Positions 7,396-15,174 of a stretch of DNA of 32,371 nucleotides are shown here, piece after piece (position 1 is the stretch's first letter; every line of letters starts with the position of its first letter). The notes below the pieces were generated by a model, which searched no databases, had not been told where the DNA came from, and saw nothing but the letters and a program-made list of their open reading frames with translations. A program made the position numbers and the translations under genes. This DNA comes from JAVWHP01 sp036639955 (GTDB lineage Bacteria > Bacillota_I > Bacilli_A > Erysipelotrichales > Erysipelotrichaceae): contig JAVWHP010000013.1 in NCBI GenBank assembly GCA_036639955.1, positions 1 to 32,371 on the forward strand, written 5' to 3'.

Positions 7396-7889
7396 TTAAT
7401 ATTTGATTCTAAAATAGTCGAGATATTTTATGAACTTATTTTGTGCTGATAAACAGGTATCAACAAGGTAACCTTCTTCTTGTTTCCATTCTTGTAAGCC
7501 TTGATAGTATAATAATTAAATCAATACAGAGAAAATAGTTAGATGTTTCTAAAATATCATCTATATTCATGACTTCCCCATCTCAACCACAGTATTTGTT
7601 TCAAACATATATCGCGTTTGTCATGCGTTAGTTTGCTACCCTCAATGTGATAAGAGTTATATGTTAATTCAATTTGAACCTTATGATAGATACCACCAGA
7701 CCTTTTTAATGCTTTCTGATCTTTTAATATATTGAGCAGTGTCGCTTTATTCTTAACGGCTTAGTCGTTACGTCATAAATTATACACGTTTTACTTTGTA
7801 AATAAGCATTTGGAATACGTCCAATTACTCACACTTCGTTAAGACACTTTTCAATTTTTAGCGACTTCAGAAACAGATAGATATTTCAT
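7396..7889 (-). pseudogene. Fic-family AMP-transferase pseudogene with core deletion
   Basis: Minus-strand translation in several frames gives the layout of Fic proteins with an N-terminal MerR-like HTH: MKYLSVSEVAKN at 7889 (AGGTGG site upstream), a damaged HTH with stops, then GGIYHKVQIELTYNSYHIEG, SKLTHDKR, YMFETNTVVE, NIDDILETSNYF and DLIII. It then jumps straight to the usual C-terminus QEWKQEEGYLVDTCLSAQNK and LDYFRIKY followed by TAA. The catalytic stretch HPFxxGNGRxxR that should lie between is missing, and there are several frameshifts and stops. Fic enzymes transfer AMP or similar groups to target hydroxyls; this copy cannot. Identification is by motif memory and is strong in the middle and at the end. 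Confidence 0.8.
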
Positions 7890-8033
7890 ATTTACCACCT
7901 CTTGTTTTAATAGCATACCATTTTATTGGCAACATATCATAAAAAATTAAACAGTAGGACCTGCATATACTTGCCGATAAATAATTGTGTCTTAACTATA
8001 AATGCATATCAACACAAAATCACAACATTATCA

Positions 8034-9338
8034 TTATTTTTTATATAAATAAGTAGTATTTTTCCCTTGACCTATTTTTTGTATTACATTAGCATCTGCT
8101 AATGACTTTAACAGTTTAATTGACATAGATTGCGAAATATTAAGTATAACTTGAACTTCTTTTCTTTTTAAAGTTTTTTTCTCTTTGAATACTTCAATTA
8201 GTGCTAATTCATTTTCTGTTTCTATCTTTTCAGTATACAAATTAGTGGAAGAACTATGCGTATTAAATAATGTAATTTTAAAAGCATTATCTGTTGTTTC
8301 AATTATCGGTTTTTGACCTTTCGAGTCATCATAACTTTCAATTATTTTAATTACCCCTGTACCATAGGCTTCTATCATCTTCAATCTATAGAATATATTA
8401 GCAAGTGCCTTGTTTCTTAGAATAGACACGCCTAACAACATGTCCTCCATTGAAACCCCACGCATTAGTCCACCAATTGATACCATTTCCATTCTATTGT
8501 CAAATATACTTATAAGAGTACTAGCACTGAATGAATAGTCACGATGTACAATAGCATTAAGTAATGCTTCCCTAATAGCAATTTGAGGATAATCACGATA
8601 ATCAATTCTTGTAAGACCTTCAATTTCTGAGCGAGTACTGTTATATCTATCTATAAAACTAAAGCAATCTCGAAGTTGTTTAAATAATGATCCGGTAAAT
8701 TCAAACCTATCTTTGAATACTTCTTTCGTTGTTCCTTGAAATACAGCAACTTTTATCGTATGAATGCATTGATCAGATAATAATAAAGCTAGATTAGTAT
8801 AGAGTCCATCTGACCCTAGTAAGCCCAATGTACGCATTTGCTCTATTCCAAATTTGAGTTCCATAAAATCAAATTCAGTTTTAGATGAATTAAAAGACAA
8901 GTCTTGATATAAAGATCGTATTTCTTCATAATTATCACCTGAGGTTTCCTTAATCATTTTTAAAATAGCAGTTTCTGTTGCTGGAACAGAAGATGCACCT
9001 TGTCTTATAAAAACCCCCTCAGGTCTAATCCCTTTGCTTGCCACATAATAGGGACAAGCAGTTCCACGCTGTATTTCTATAATTAGAATATTCTTATCAT
9101 CTTTCTTTTCAACCATAAGATTAACAAACATAGAAATATCCGGTTTAATAAAATCTCTTATCATATTTGTTATTTGTAATTGTACCTCATCAGTATTTCC
9201 AACACCTTGTATGGTCAAATCATCGTTAATCCCAATGAAAATTTTTCCTCCTAGCGTATTCGCAAAAGCAATTATACTTTTTTTAATTGTTTCGGTATAC
9301 TCGCTCTTGTATTCGATATTTAATCCTTCTTTTTCCAT
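8034..9338 (-). CDS. AlbA_2/Schlafen-type ATP-binding regulator-like protein
   Basis: The 434-residue protein has an AlbA_2 (Schlafen-like, PF04326) domain at about 5-125, recognised by EYKSEYTETIKKSIIAFANT and GGKIFIGINDD. It is followed by a linker, then an HATPase-like helicase-associated segment at 245-365 (REALLNAIVHRDYSFSAS, with the conserved E-N-H pattern, and AYGTGVIKIIES). The C-terminal 70 residues form a winged helix (KEKKTLKRKEVQVILNISQS). Such proteins are common in accessory genome regions and are annotated as putative transcriptional regulators or ATP-binding proteins; their function is poorly known. The start at 9338 follows GAGGT. The promoter carries repeated operator sites, which suggests autoregulation. 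It lies beside a dead Fic gene. Confidence 0.82.
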   Translation of the reverse strand: MEKEGLNIEYKSEYTETIKKSIIAFANTLGGKIFIGINDDLTIQGVGNTDEVQLQITNMIRDFIKPDISMFVNLMVEKKDDKNILIIEIQRGTACPYYVASKGIRPEGVFIRQGASSVPATETAILKMIKETSGDNYEEIRSLYQDLSFNSSKTEFDFMELKFGIEQMRTLGLLGSDGLYTNLALLLSDQCIHTIKVAVFQGTTKEVFKDRFEFTGSLFKQLRDCFSFIDRYNSTRSEIEGLTRIDYRDYPQIAIREALLNAIVHRDYSFSASTLISIFDNRMEMVSIGGLMRGVSMEDMLLGVSILRNKALANIFYRLKMIEAYGTGVIKIIESYDDSKGQKPIIETTDNAFKITLFNTHSSSTNLYTEKIETENELALIEVFKEKKTLKRKEVQVILNISQSMSIKLLKSLADANVIQKIGQGKNTTYLYKK

Positions 9339-9366
9339 TATATTTACCTCTTTCTTTTATAACAGC

Positions 9367-9423
9367 ATACTAACACTATTCTAACACATTGTCAATGTTA
9401 GAATAGTGTTAGAATAGTGTTAG
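9367..9423 (-). promoter_or_regulatory. promoter with inverted and tandem operator repeats
   Basis: On the minus strand -35 TTGACA (9390-9395) and -10 TAGTAT (9367-9372) are 17 apart. A perfect 17-bp inverted repeat (9370-9386 with 9396-9412) spans this promoter, and a third copy in direct orientation overlaps the second (9397-9412 and 9408-9423, 11-bp period). The half-site is gttagaatagtgttag. The copies cover the spacer, -10 and upstream flank, which is typical of a tight repressor array. Confidence 0.8.
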
Positions 9424-9473
9424 TATAAACCAGTGTATAATTAGAGCTATTTAGGCTATATACATACAATATA

Positions 9474-9509
9474 AAAGGCTTAACTCCACAATACAAGAGT
9501 TAAGCCTTT
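9474..9509 (-). terminator. intrinsic terminator of guaA
   Basis: A perfect 13-bp stem (aaaggcttaactc 9474-9486 with gagttaagccttt 9497-9509) has a 10-base loop. It lies about 20 bases after the guaA stop codon, with the T-rich arm on the minus strand. Confidence 0.85.
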
Positions 9510-9529
9510 AGAATTTATAAAGAATTATA

Positions 9530-10819
9530 TTATTCCCATTCAATAGTAGCACAAGGCTTAGGAGATAAATCATAACATACACGATTTACATTCTTTACTT
9601 CCTTTAAGATACGATCTGTAATCTTCATAAGTACTGCCCAATCTATTTGTTCAATAGAAGCACTCATAGCATCTATAGTATTAACAGCACGAAGAATAAC
9701 AGGGTATTCAAAACAACGAGCATTATCTTTAACACCAACTGATTTAAAATCAGGAACTACTGTAAAGTATTGCCAAACAGTTTGGTCTAAACCAGCTATT
9801 TCAAATTCTTCACGAAGAATAGCATCTGATTCACGAACTGCAGTTAAACGTTCTTCATTAATAGCACCTAAACAACGAACACCTAAACCAGGACCTGGGA
9901 AAGGTTGACGATAAACCATATTATGAGGTAAACCTAATTCAACACCACAAGCACGAACCTCATCTTTAAATAATTGTTTTAAAGGCTCTACTAAAGAGAA
10001 AGCTAAATCATCAGGAAGACCGCCAACATTATGATGAGACTTAACAACCTTAGCAGTCTTAGTACCAGACTCAACAATATCAGGATAAATAGTACCCTGA
10101 GCTAAGAAATCAATACCCTCAAGCTTACGAGCCTCTTCTTCAAAAACACGAATGAACTCAGCACCAATAATCTTTCTCTTATTTTCAGGTTCAGAAACAT
10201 TAGCTAACTTACCTAAGAAACGATCACTAGCATCAACATAAACTAAATTAGCATTAAGTTCATCACCAAAGATCTTAACAACACTCTCAGACTCACCTTT
10301 TCTCATTAAACCATGATTAACATGAACACAAACAAGTTGTTTACCAATAGCCTTTAATAATAAAGCAGCAACAACAGAACTATCTACTCCACCAGATAAA
10401 GCAAGTAAAACCTTACGATCACCAACCTGTTCTTTAACCAATTCAATTTGATCAGCAATAAAGTTCTTCATATTCCAATTAGCAATAGAACCACAAGTAT
10501 CAAAAACAAATTTCTTTAAAGAATCAGTATCAGGTAAACCATTAATTATATCGCATTTAGCACTAGGATGATCAATAGCTAACATAGGAATATTAGCACT
10601 ATATAAATCAGAACAAATATCAATATCCTTACCATCAACATTACGATAAGCACCACCATTTAAAATAATACCCTTAACATTAGAAAGCTTATTTAATTCA
10701 GCTAAAGTAATATCATGAGGATATATTTCACTATAAACACCTAAAGATCTAATATCTCTAGCTAAAACTGTATTTTCATCACTACCTAAATCTAAAATAA
10801 CTATCATATCTTGTTTCAT
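9530..10819 (-). CDS. guaA: GMP synthase with degenerate glutaminase domain
   Basis: The 429-residue protein converts XMP to GMP. The ATP-pyrophosphatase domain is complete: SGGVDSS at 142-148, VHVNHGLMRKGE, QGTIYPDIVESG, SHHNVGGLP, RQPFPGPGLGVR and the C-terminal dimerisation part ending KPCATIEWE. The N-terminal class I glutamine amidotransferase part is only about 115 residues where about 190-200 is usual. GGP.SV is replaced by GGAYRN, the nucleophile motif CYGMQ by AIDHPSAK, and the His-Glu pair is absent. Glutamine hydrolysis in cis is therefore unlikely, and ammonia may come free or from a partner. The start at 10819 (MKQDM) has GGAGGT 4 bases upstream; the open frame extends to 10861 without a site. 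Typical GuaA is about 510 residues. Confidence 0.93.
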   Translation of the reverse strand: MKQDMIVILDLGSDENTVLARDIRSLGVYSEIYPHDITLAELNKLSNVKGIILNGGAYRNVDGKDIDICSDLYSANIPMLAIDHPSAKCDIINGLPDTDSLKKFVFDTCGSIANWNMKNFIADQIELVKEQVGDRKVLLALSGGVDSSVVAALLLKAIGKQLVCVHVNHGLMRKGESESVVKIFGDELNANLVYVDASDRFLGKLANVSEPENKRKIIGAEFIRVFEEEARKLEGIDFLAQGTIYPDIVESGTKTAKVVKSHHNVGGLPDDLAFSLVEPLKQLFKDEVRACGVELGLPHNMVYRQPFPGPGLGVRCLGAINEERLTAVRESDAILREEFEIAGLDQTVWQYFTVVPDFKSVGVKDNARCFEYPVILRAVNTIDAMSASIEQIDWAVLMKITDRILKEVKNVNRVCYDLSPKPCATIEWE

Positions 10820-10902
10820 AAATACCTCCATTAGTTTAATTACTACTATATAATAAACCATAAGTAACTATAATATCAAGTAAATAAATATATACATAAA
10901 TA

Positions 10903-10948
10903 AAGATAAATAAAAAAGAAGAAATAATCCTTCTTTTTTATTTATCTT
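10903..10948 (-). terminator. terminator overlapping the end of the CmpB-type gene
   Basis: A perfect 19-bp inverted repeat (10903-10921 with 10930-10948) has an 8-base loop; the arm contains aaaaaagaag. The stop codon (10938-10940) lies in the first arm on the minus strand. The arms are A/T rich with T-runs, so it may also act on plus-strand transcripts. Confidence 0.75.
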
Positions 10949-11651
10949 GAGTCATATTAGGATATATTTTATAAAGAAATTCATCAGTATATACCTTATC
11001 ATATATTTCACCAATAAAAGTAATAGGCTCTTTATTAGCTCTTCTATTAGCTTGTCTAAATAAAGCTGAATAAGATATTAACATATTAAATATCATGAAT
11101 ACTAATAATATAGGAAATAATATATGACCAATCTTATAAGGAATCTTTTCTATTAATTTAGAAAGAAAAGGATAAAGTATATAAAGAATTACCATACCTC
11201 CTAAACCCCAACCTAACATAAAAGGAATAGTAGTTCTACCTCCTATATTAAGGAAATAACCAGTATAATCCCAAGAAGTAGCATGAAATAAAGTATCTCC
11301 TATAAGACTTAAAGAATATTCAGATATACCACCTATAAGACAACTAAAGAAATAAGTAAGATACCATTTTCTTTCTTTTATATGTTTACCTAAGATAGCT
11401 ATAAAACCAGCAAAGCCAAAACCATATATAGGATTAAAAGGACCATAAATTAAACCAGATCTAGATTCCCATACACCTCTAGTAAAAAGAGTAAGAAACT
11501 GTTCATAATAAGTACCTACTATACAACCTATAAAGAAGATAGCAAATATTTTAGAAAAACAAAAACCTTTAGCAAAAACTTTAGTTTCATTATTAATAGA
11601 TTTATGAGGGGCTATATCTATAGAAGTCCCATCTTTTTTAAGTTCTGTCAT
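10938..11651 (-). CDS. CmpB-type membrane protein (putative ABC transporter permease, PF06541)
   Basis: The 237-residue integral membrane protein is of the group labelled putative ABC transporter permease / CmpB. It has a cytoplasmic N-terminus, helix at about 30-48, the family motif SRSGLIYGPFNPIYGFG (about 62-78), helices at 79-87, 98-118 (YFFSCLIGGISEYSLSL), 142-162 (GLGGMVILYILYP) and 172-195. The ...FHATSWDY motif near 122 is also typical. Despite the name no ATPase gene is adjacent and transport has not been shown for most members. The start at 11651 has AAGGAG at a good spacing. It has its own promoter (11682-11710) and terminator. Confidence 0.82.
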   Translation of the reverse strand: MTELKKDGTSIDIAPHKSINNETKVFAKGFCFSKIFAIFFIGCIVGTYYEQFLTLFTRGVWESRSGLIYGPFNPIYGFGFAGFIAILGKHIKERKWYLTYFFSCLIGGISEYSLSLIGDTLFHATSWDYTGYFLNIGGRTTIPFMLGWGLGGMVILYILYPFLSKLIEKIPYKIGHILFPILLVFMIFNMLISYSALFRQANRRANKEPITFIGEIYDKVYTDEFLYKIYPNMTQDK

Positions 11652-11681
11652 AATGTTCTCCTTACATATATTTATAAGATA

Positions 11682-11710
11682 AGGATATAATCTATATATT
11701 ATAAAGTCAA
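11682..11710 (-). promoter_or_regulatory. promoter of the CmpB-type gene
   Basis: -35 TTGACT (11705-11710) and -10 TATCCT (11682-11687) are 17 bases apart on the minus strand, about 31 bases ahead of the start codon. Confidence 0.55.
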
Positions 11711-11782
11711 TATTATATAAAGATGTGGTATATATAATCTTTTATTATTTATATTATATACATATATTAATATAAGTTTATA

Positions 11783-13147
11783 TTATTCTATTACTTTTAG
11801 ATTTAGTTTCCATGATAATATTCTATGTACAGATTCATTTATAGTTTGTTCTTTAATAGTATTATCTTTTATTGCTTGTAGTACTGCTGGTATTTGTTCT
11901 TTATAATTACCACACATTATAAAATCATTACCTGCTTGGATTGCTAGTACTGCTGATTTCTTATGATCTGTGAATTGGTTTATTGCTCCCATATCTAGAT
12001 CGTCGGTCATTATTACTCCATGGAAGTGTAGATCTTTTCTTAGTATATTATGTACTTTAGGACTTAGTGATGCTGGCATTTTATCATCCATAGAAGTTAC
12101 TATATTATGAGATACTAAGATTGCTTTAGCTCCTACATCTATACCACTTTCAAATGGTTTAAAATCATTATCTATGAAGTTTTGATAGGTTCTTTTATCT
12201 GTTGCTATTCCTGTATGTGTATCTATATTATTACCATAACCTGGGAAGTGTTTTAATACACTACCTAGATGATTCTTATCCATTTCTTTTACTAATTGTG
12301 TTATATAGTTAGATGTTTCTTTAGTATTCTTACCTAAGCTTCTTTGATATATAAAATCATTAGGATTAATAGATATATCAGCTACTGGTGCTAGATTAAC
12401 ATTAATACCAAGTGATAAGAGTAGTTCTGCTTTCTCTTTAGAATCACTTAGTATTAATTCTATACCACCTTGGTTATAAAGCTCCTGTGGACTTAAAAAA
12501 GGCTGTCCTCTAAAAGCTTTATAATTACTTAATCTATTAACAGTACCACCTTCTTCATCTACTGCTATAATCATTTTAATCTTAGAATTATTCTGATAAC
12601 TAGATATAGTAGATTTAAGACTATCTTTAGATTCATTAATAACATCTCTACCAAACAATATATAACCACCTAAATTATAGTTTAATGCATCTTGAGATGC
12701 ATTAAATTCAGGAGTTCTAACAAAAAACATTTGACCAACCTTTTCTTCTAAAGACATAGTATTTAATATTTCAGTAGCTCTATCTAAAGTAACTGCTGTA
12801 TGTAATAGATCTATTCTATAAGCTATAGGATCTTTATTAGAATTAAGTTCTTCTTTATAAAATACTTTTACATAATCTTTAGGATTTATAACTTTAGCAT
12901 TCATTATAATATTACTATCTACTTTTATAGTATATTTAATATTAGATTCATCATGTAATATAATAGTTTTATCATCTATAGAATCTATATATCCTATAAC
13001 TACTTTAGATTCTTTCTTAATATCTACTATAGGTATTTCTTTAGTATCTTCTTTCTTATTATTTATAAAATATGATATTGATAAACCTACAAGTATTCCT
13101 AATACTAAAACAGTTATTCCTATAATAACTTTCTTCTTTCTTTTCAT
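11783..13147 (-). CDS. membrane-anchored GH3 beta-N-acetylhexosaminidase, NagZ-like
   Basis: The 454-residue protein has a Lys-rich start and one N-terminal membrane segment (about 5-27, VIIGITVLVLGILVGLSISY), then a linker and small domain (about 35-120), then a glycoside hydrolase family 3 barrel (about 125-450). GH3 marks are VGQMFFVRTP, GGYILFGRD, AVDEEGGTVNRL, NLAPVADIS, KHFPGYGNNIDTHTG (catalytic His loop) and TDDLDMGAI with the nucleophile Asp. This class removes GlcNAc from cell-wall fragments; the anchor places it outside the membrane. ATG 13147 is preferred to GTG 13156 because AAAGGTG lies 6 bases ahead of it. Substrate is inferred from the family. Confidence 0.9.
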   Translation of the reverse strand: MKRKKKVIIGITVLVLGILVGLSISYFINNKKEDTKEIPIVDIKKESKVVIGYIDSIDDKTIILHDESNIKYTIKVDSNIIMNAKVINPKDYVKVFYKEELNSNKDPIAYRIDLLHTAVTLDRATEILNTMSLEEKVGQMFFVRTPEFNASQDALNYNLGGYILFGRDVINESKDSLKSTISSYQNNSKIKMIIAVDEEGGTVNRLSNYKAFRGQPFLSPQELYNQGGIELILSDSKEKAELLLSLGINVNLAPVADISINPNDFIYQRSLGKNTKETSNYITQLVKEMDKNHLGSVLKHFPGYGNNIDTHTGIATDKRTYQNFIDNDFKPFESGIDVGAKAILVSHNIVTSMDDKMPASLSPKVHNILRKDLHFHGVIMTDDLDMGAINQFTDHKKSAVLAIQAGNDFIMCGNYKEQIPAVLQAIKDNTIKEQTINESVHRILSWKLNLKVIE

Positions 13148-13183
13148 AATGTTCACCTTTATGTTAGCTTCTTCTTTATAATT

Positions 13184-13211
13184 ATTATAACAAGTATAGT
13201 TATATAGTCAA
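13184..13211 (-). promoter_or_regulatory. promoter of the GH3 gene
   Basis: -35 TTGACT (13206-13211) and -10 TATAAT (13184-13189) are 16 bases apart on the minus strand. A plus-strand TATAAT at 13288-13293 is the probable -10 of the divergent helicase gene. Confidence 0.65.
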
Positions 13212-13316
13212 CTATCTTATAATTATTAATATATACTATATTATATGATTTTAATAGTTTTTAAACTAAAAATAATATAAAGTATGATATAATTACTTTA
13301 ATAAAGAGGTACTTAT

Positions 13317-15014
13317 ATGACAGAAATTAATGAATTTAAATTTAATGAAAAAGAATTAGATAATATTAAAGAATTAGAATATGGTAATAATTGGCCTGTA
13401 GTTTATATATTAAAGAATGATAAAGAAGCTTATGTAGGAGAAAGTGTTAATGCTTATAAAAGAATGGGTCAACATTTAAAGAATGAAGCACGTAAAGATT
13501 TAAAGACTATTAGTATTATAAGTGATTCTGAATTTAATAAATCTGCTATTTTAGATATGGAAGCATTATTAATTAAATATATGAGTGGAGAGAATAAATA
13601 TATATTACAGAATTTACAGAATGGACAATTAGAACATAACTATTATAATAAAGAACATTATAAAGAGAAGTTTTCTAAAATATGGGATAAATTAAAAGAG
13701 AATGGTATTGCTGAAAAAGGTATACATGAAATAGAGAATTCAGAAATATTTAAATATTCTCCTTATAAAACTTTAACAGTAGAACAACATAATGTAGTTA
13801 CTGATATATTAAGTGATATTAAATATCATGTTGATAGGAATGAAAAGGCTACTTTTATTGTTAGGGGTAGTGCTGGTACTGGTAAGACTATATTAGCTTT
13901 ATATTTATTAAAGCTTATTAGTGATGTAATGAGTGATGATTATTGTGAATTAGATAAAGAAGATTCTGATGGAGAATTTAGTGGGATTCAATCTTTAAAG
14001 AATACTAATGAATTAAGAGCTGCTATAGTAGTTCCTGTTACTTCTTTAAGAGGTACTTTAAAGAAGGTAGTTAAAGGGATTAAAGGTTTAGCTTCAAGTA
14101 ATGTAATAGGGCCTAGTGAATCTACTAAGGGTGAGTTTAATGTTTTAATAGTAGATGAAGCTCATAGATTAAGAAGAGATAAGAATGTAATGCCAGGTGT
14201 TAGTAATAACTTTAAAACTAAGAATGAATTATTTGGATTAGATGATGCTAATGAATTAGATTGGATTAGAAAGTTTAGTGATTATCAAATATTATTTTAT
14301 GATATTAATCAATCTATAAGATCTTCTGATATTCCTTCTGAAGAATATAAGAATTTAAGTAATAATGGTATTACTCATTACTATAATTTATCTTCTCAAA
14401 TGCGTTGTTTAGGTGGTAATGATTATATAAATTATATAAAAGATTTACTTAATGATAAGAAGCCTAAGTATATTTCTGACTTTGGTAGTTATGAATTTTA
14501 TTTATATGAAGATATAGAAGTAATGGTTAATAAGATTAAAGCTTTAAATAAAGAATATAGTCTTTGTAGAATGGTTGCTGGTTATGGGTGGGAGTGGTCT
14601 ACTAAGAATTATAGTAGTTATGATGAGATAGTAAAGGATAATAAGAGTGATATACATATTAAAGGTACTAATTTAATTTGGAATACTACTGCTAATGATT
14701 GGGTTAATTCTATTAATGCTATAAATGAGGTTGGTTGTATTCATACTGTTCAGGGTTATGATATTAATTATTGTGGAGTTATATTTGGTCCTGAAATATC
14801 TTATGATGATGTTAATGATCGTATAATAGTATATAAAGATAATTATAAAGATAAGGTTGGTAAGAAGTGTTTAAGTAAAGATAGTGATCTTAAAACTTAT
14901 ATTACTAATATATATGAAGTTCTTTTAACTAGAGGTATTCATGGTACTTATATTTATGTTTGTGATGATAAGCTTAGAGAGTATCTTAAAGATTTTATTA
15001 GAGTAGTTAGATAA
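13317..15014 (+). CDS. GIY-YIG nuclease fused to DUF2075 (Schlafen group 3-like) helicase
   Basis: The 565-residue two-domain protein has GIY-YIG at about 27-100: VVYIL strand, YVGES at 39-43, Arg49 and His53 in KRMGQH, catalytic-type Glu82 in DMEALLIKYM, Asn near 98. The DUF2075 P-loop domain follows from about 150: Walker A GSAGTGKT (184-191), DEAH box VDEAHRLR (279-286), DINQSIRSS, SSQMRC, GCIHTVQGYDI and the final LLTRGIHGTYIYVCD. This superfamily 1-like module is widespread in Bacillota and often found in accessory or defence-like settings; the role of the fusion is not established. AAAGAGGT precedes the ATG. Monocistronic with a terminator right behind. Confidence 0.85.
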   Translation: MTEINEFKFNEKELDNIKELEYGNNWPVVYILKNDKEAYVGESVNAYKRMGQHLKNEARKDLKTISIISDSEFNKSAILDMEALLIKYMSGENKYILQNLQNGQLEHNYYNKEHYKEKFSKIWDKLKENGIAEKGIHEIENSEIFKYSPYKTLTVEQHNVVTDILSDIKYHVDRNEKATFIVRGSAGTGKTILALYLLKLISDVMSDDYCELDKEDSDGEFSGIQSLKNTNELRAAIVVPVTSLRGTLKKVVKGIKGLASSNVIGPSESTKGEFNVLIVDEAHRLRRDKNVMPGVSNNFKTKNELFGLDDANELDWIRKFSDYQILFYDINQSIRSSDIPSEEYKNLSNNGITHYYNLSSQMRCLGGNDYINYIKDLLNDKKPKYISDFGSYEFYLYEDIEVMVNKIKALNKEYSLCRMVAGYGWEWSTKNYSSYDEIVKDNKSDIHIKGTNLIWNTTANDWVNSINAINEVGCIHTVQGYDINYCGVIFGPEISYDDVNDRIIVYKDNYKDKVGKKCLSKDSDLKTYITNIYEVLLTRGIHGTYIYVCDDKLREYLKDFIRVVR

Positions 15015-15036
15015 GCATCCTTAGGGGTGTTTTTTT
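15015..15036 (+). terminator. short intrinsic terminator of the helicase gene
   Basis: A 6-bp stem with G-T pairs (gcatcc 15015-15020 with gggtgt 15025-15030) has a 4-base loop, then seven T. It starts directly at the stop codon. Confidence 0.7.
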
Positions 15037-15174
15037 ATTATACCTTATCTTTAGTATACATAAATGAAGATTATTAAATAGAATTATTACATTTTAATTA
15101 TAATAATTATAAACTATAATTAATGTATGAAATCGGTTACATTATTAAACTATAAAATAGTTAAGGAGAACAAT

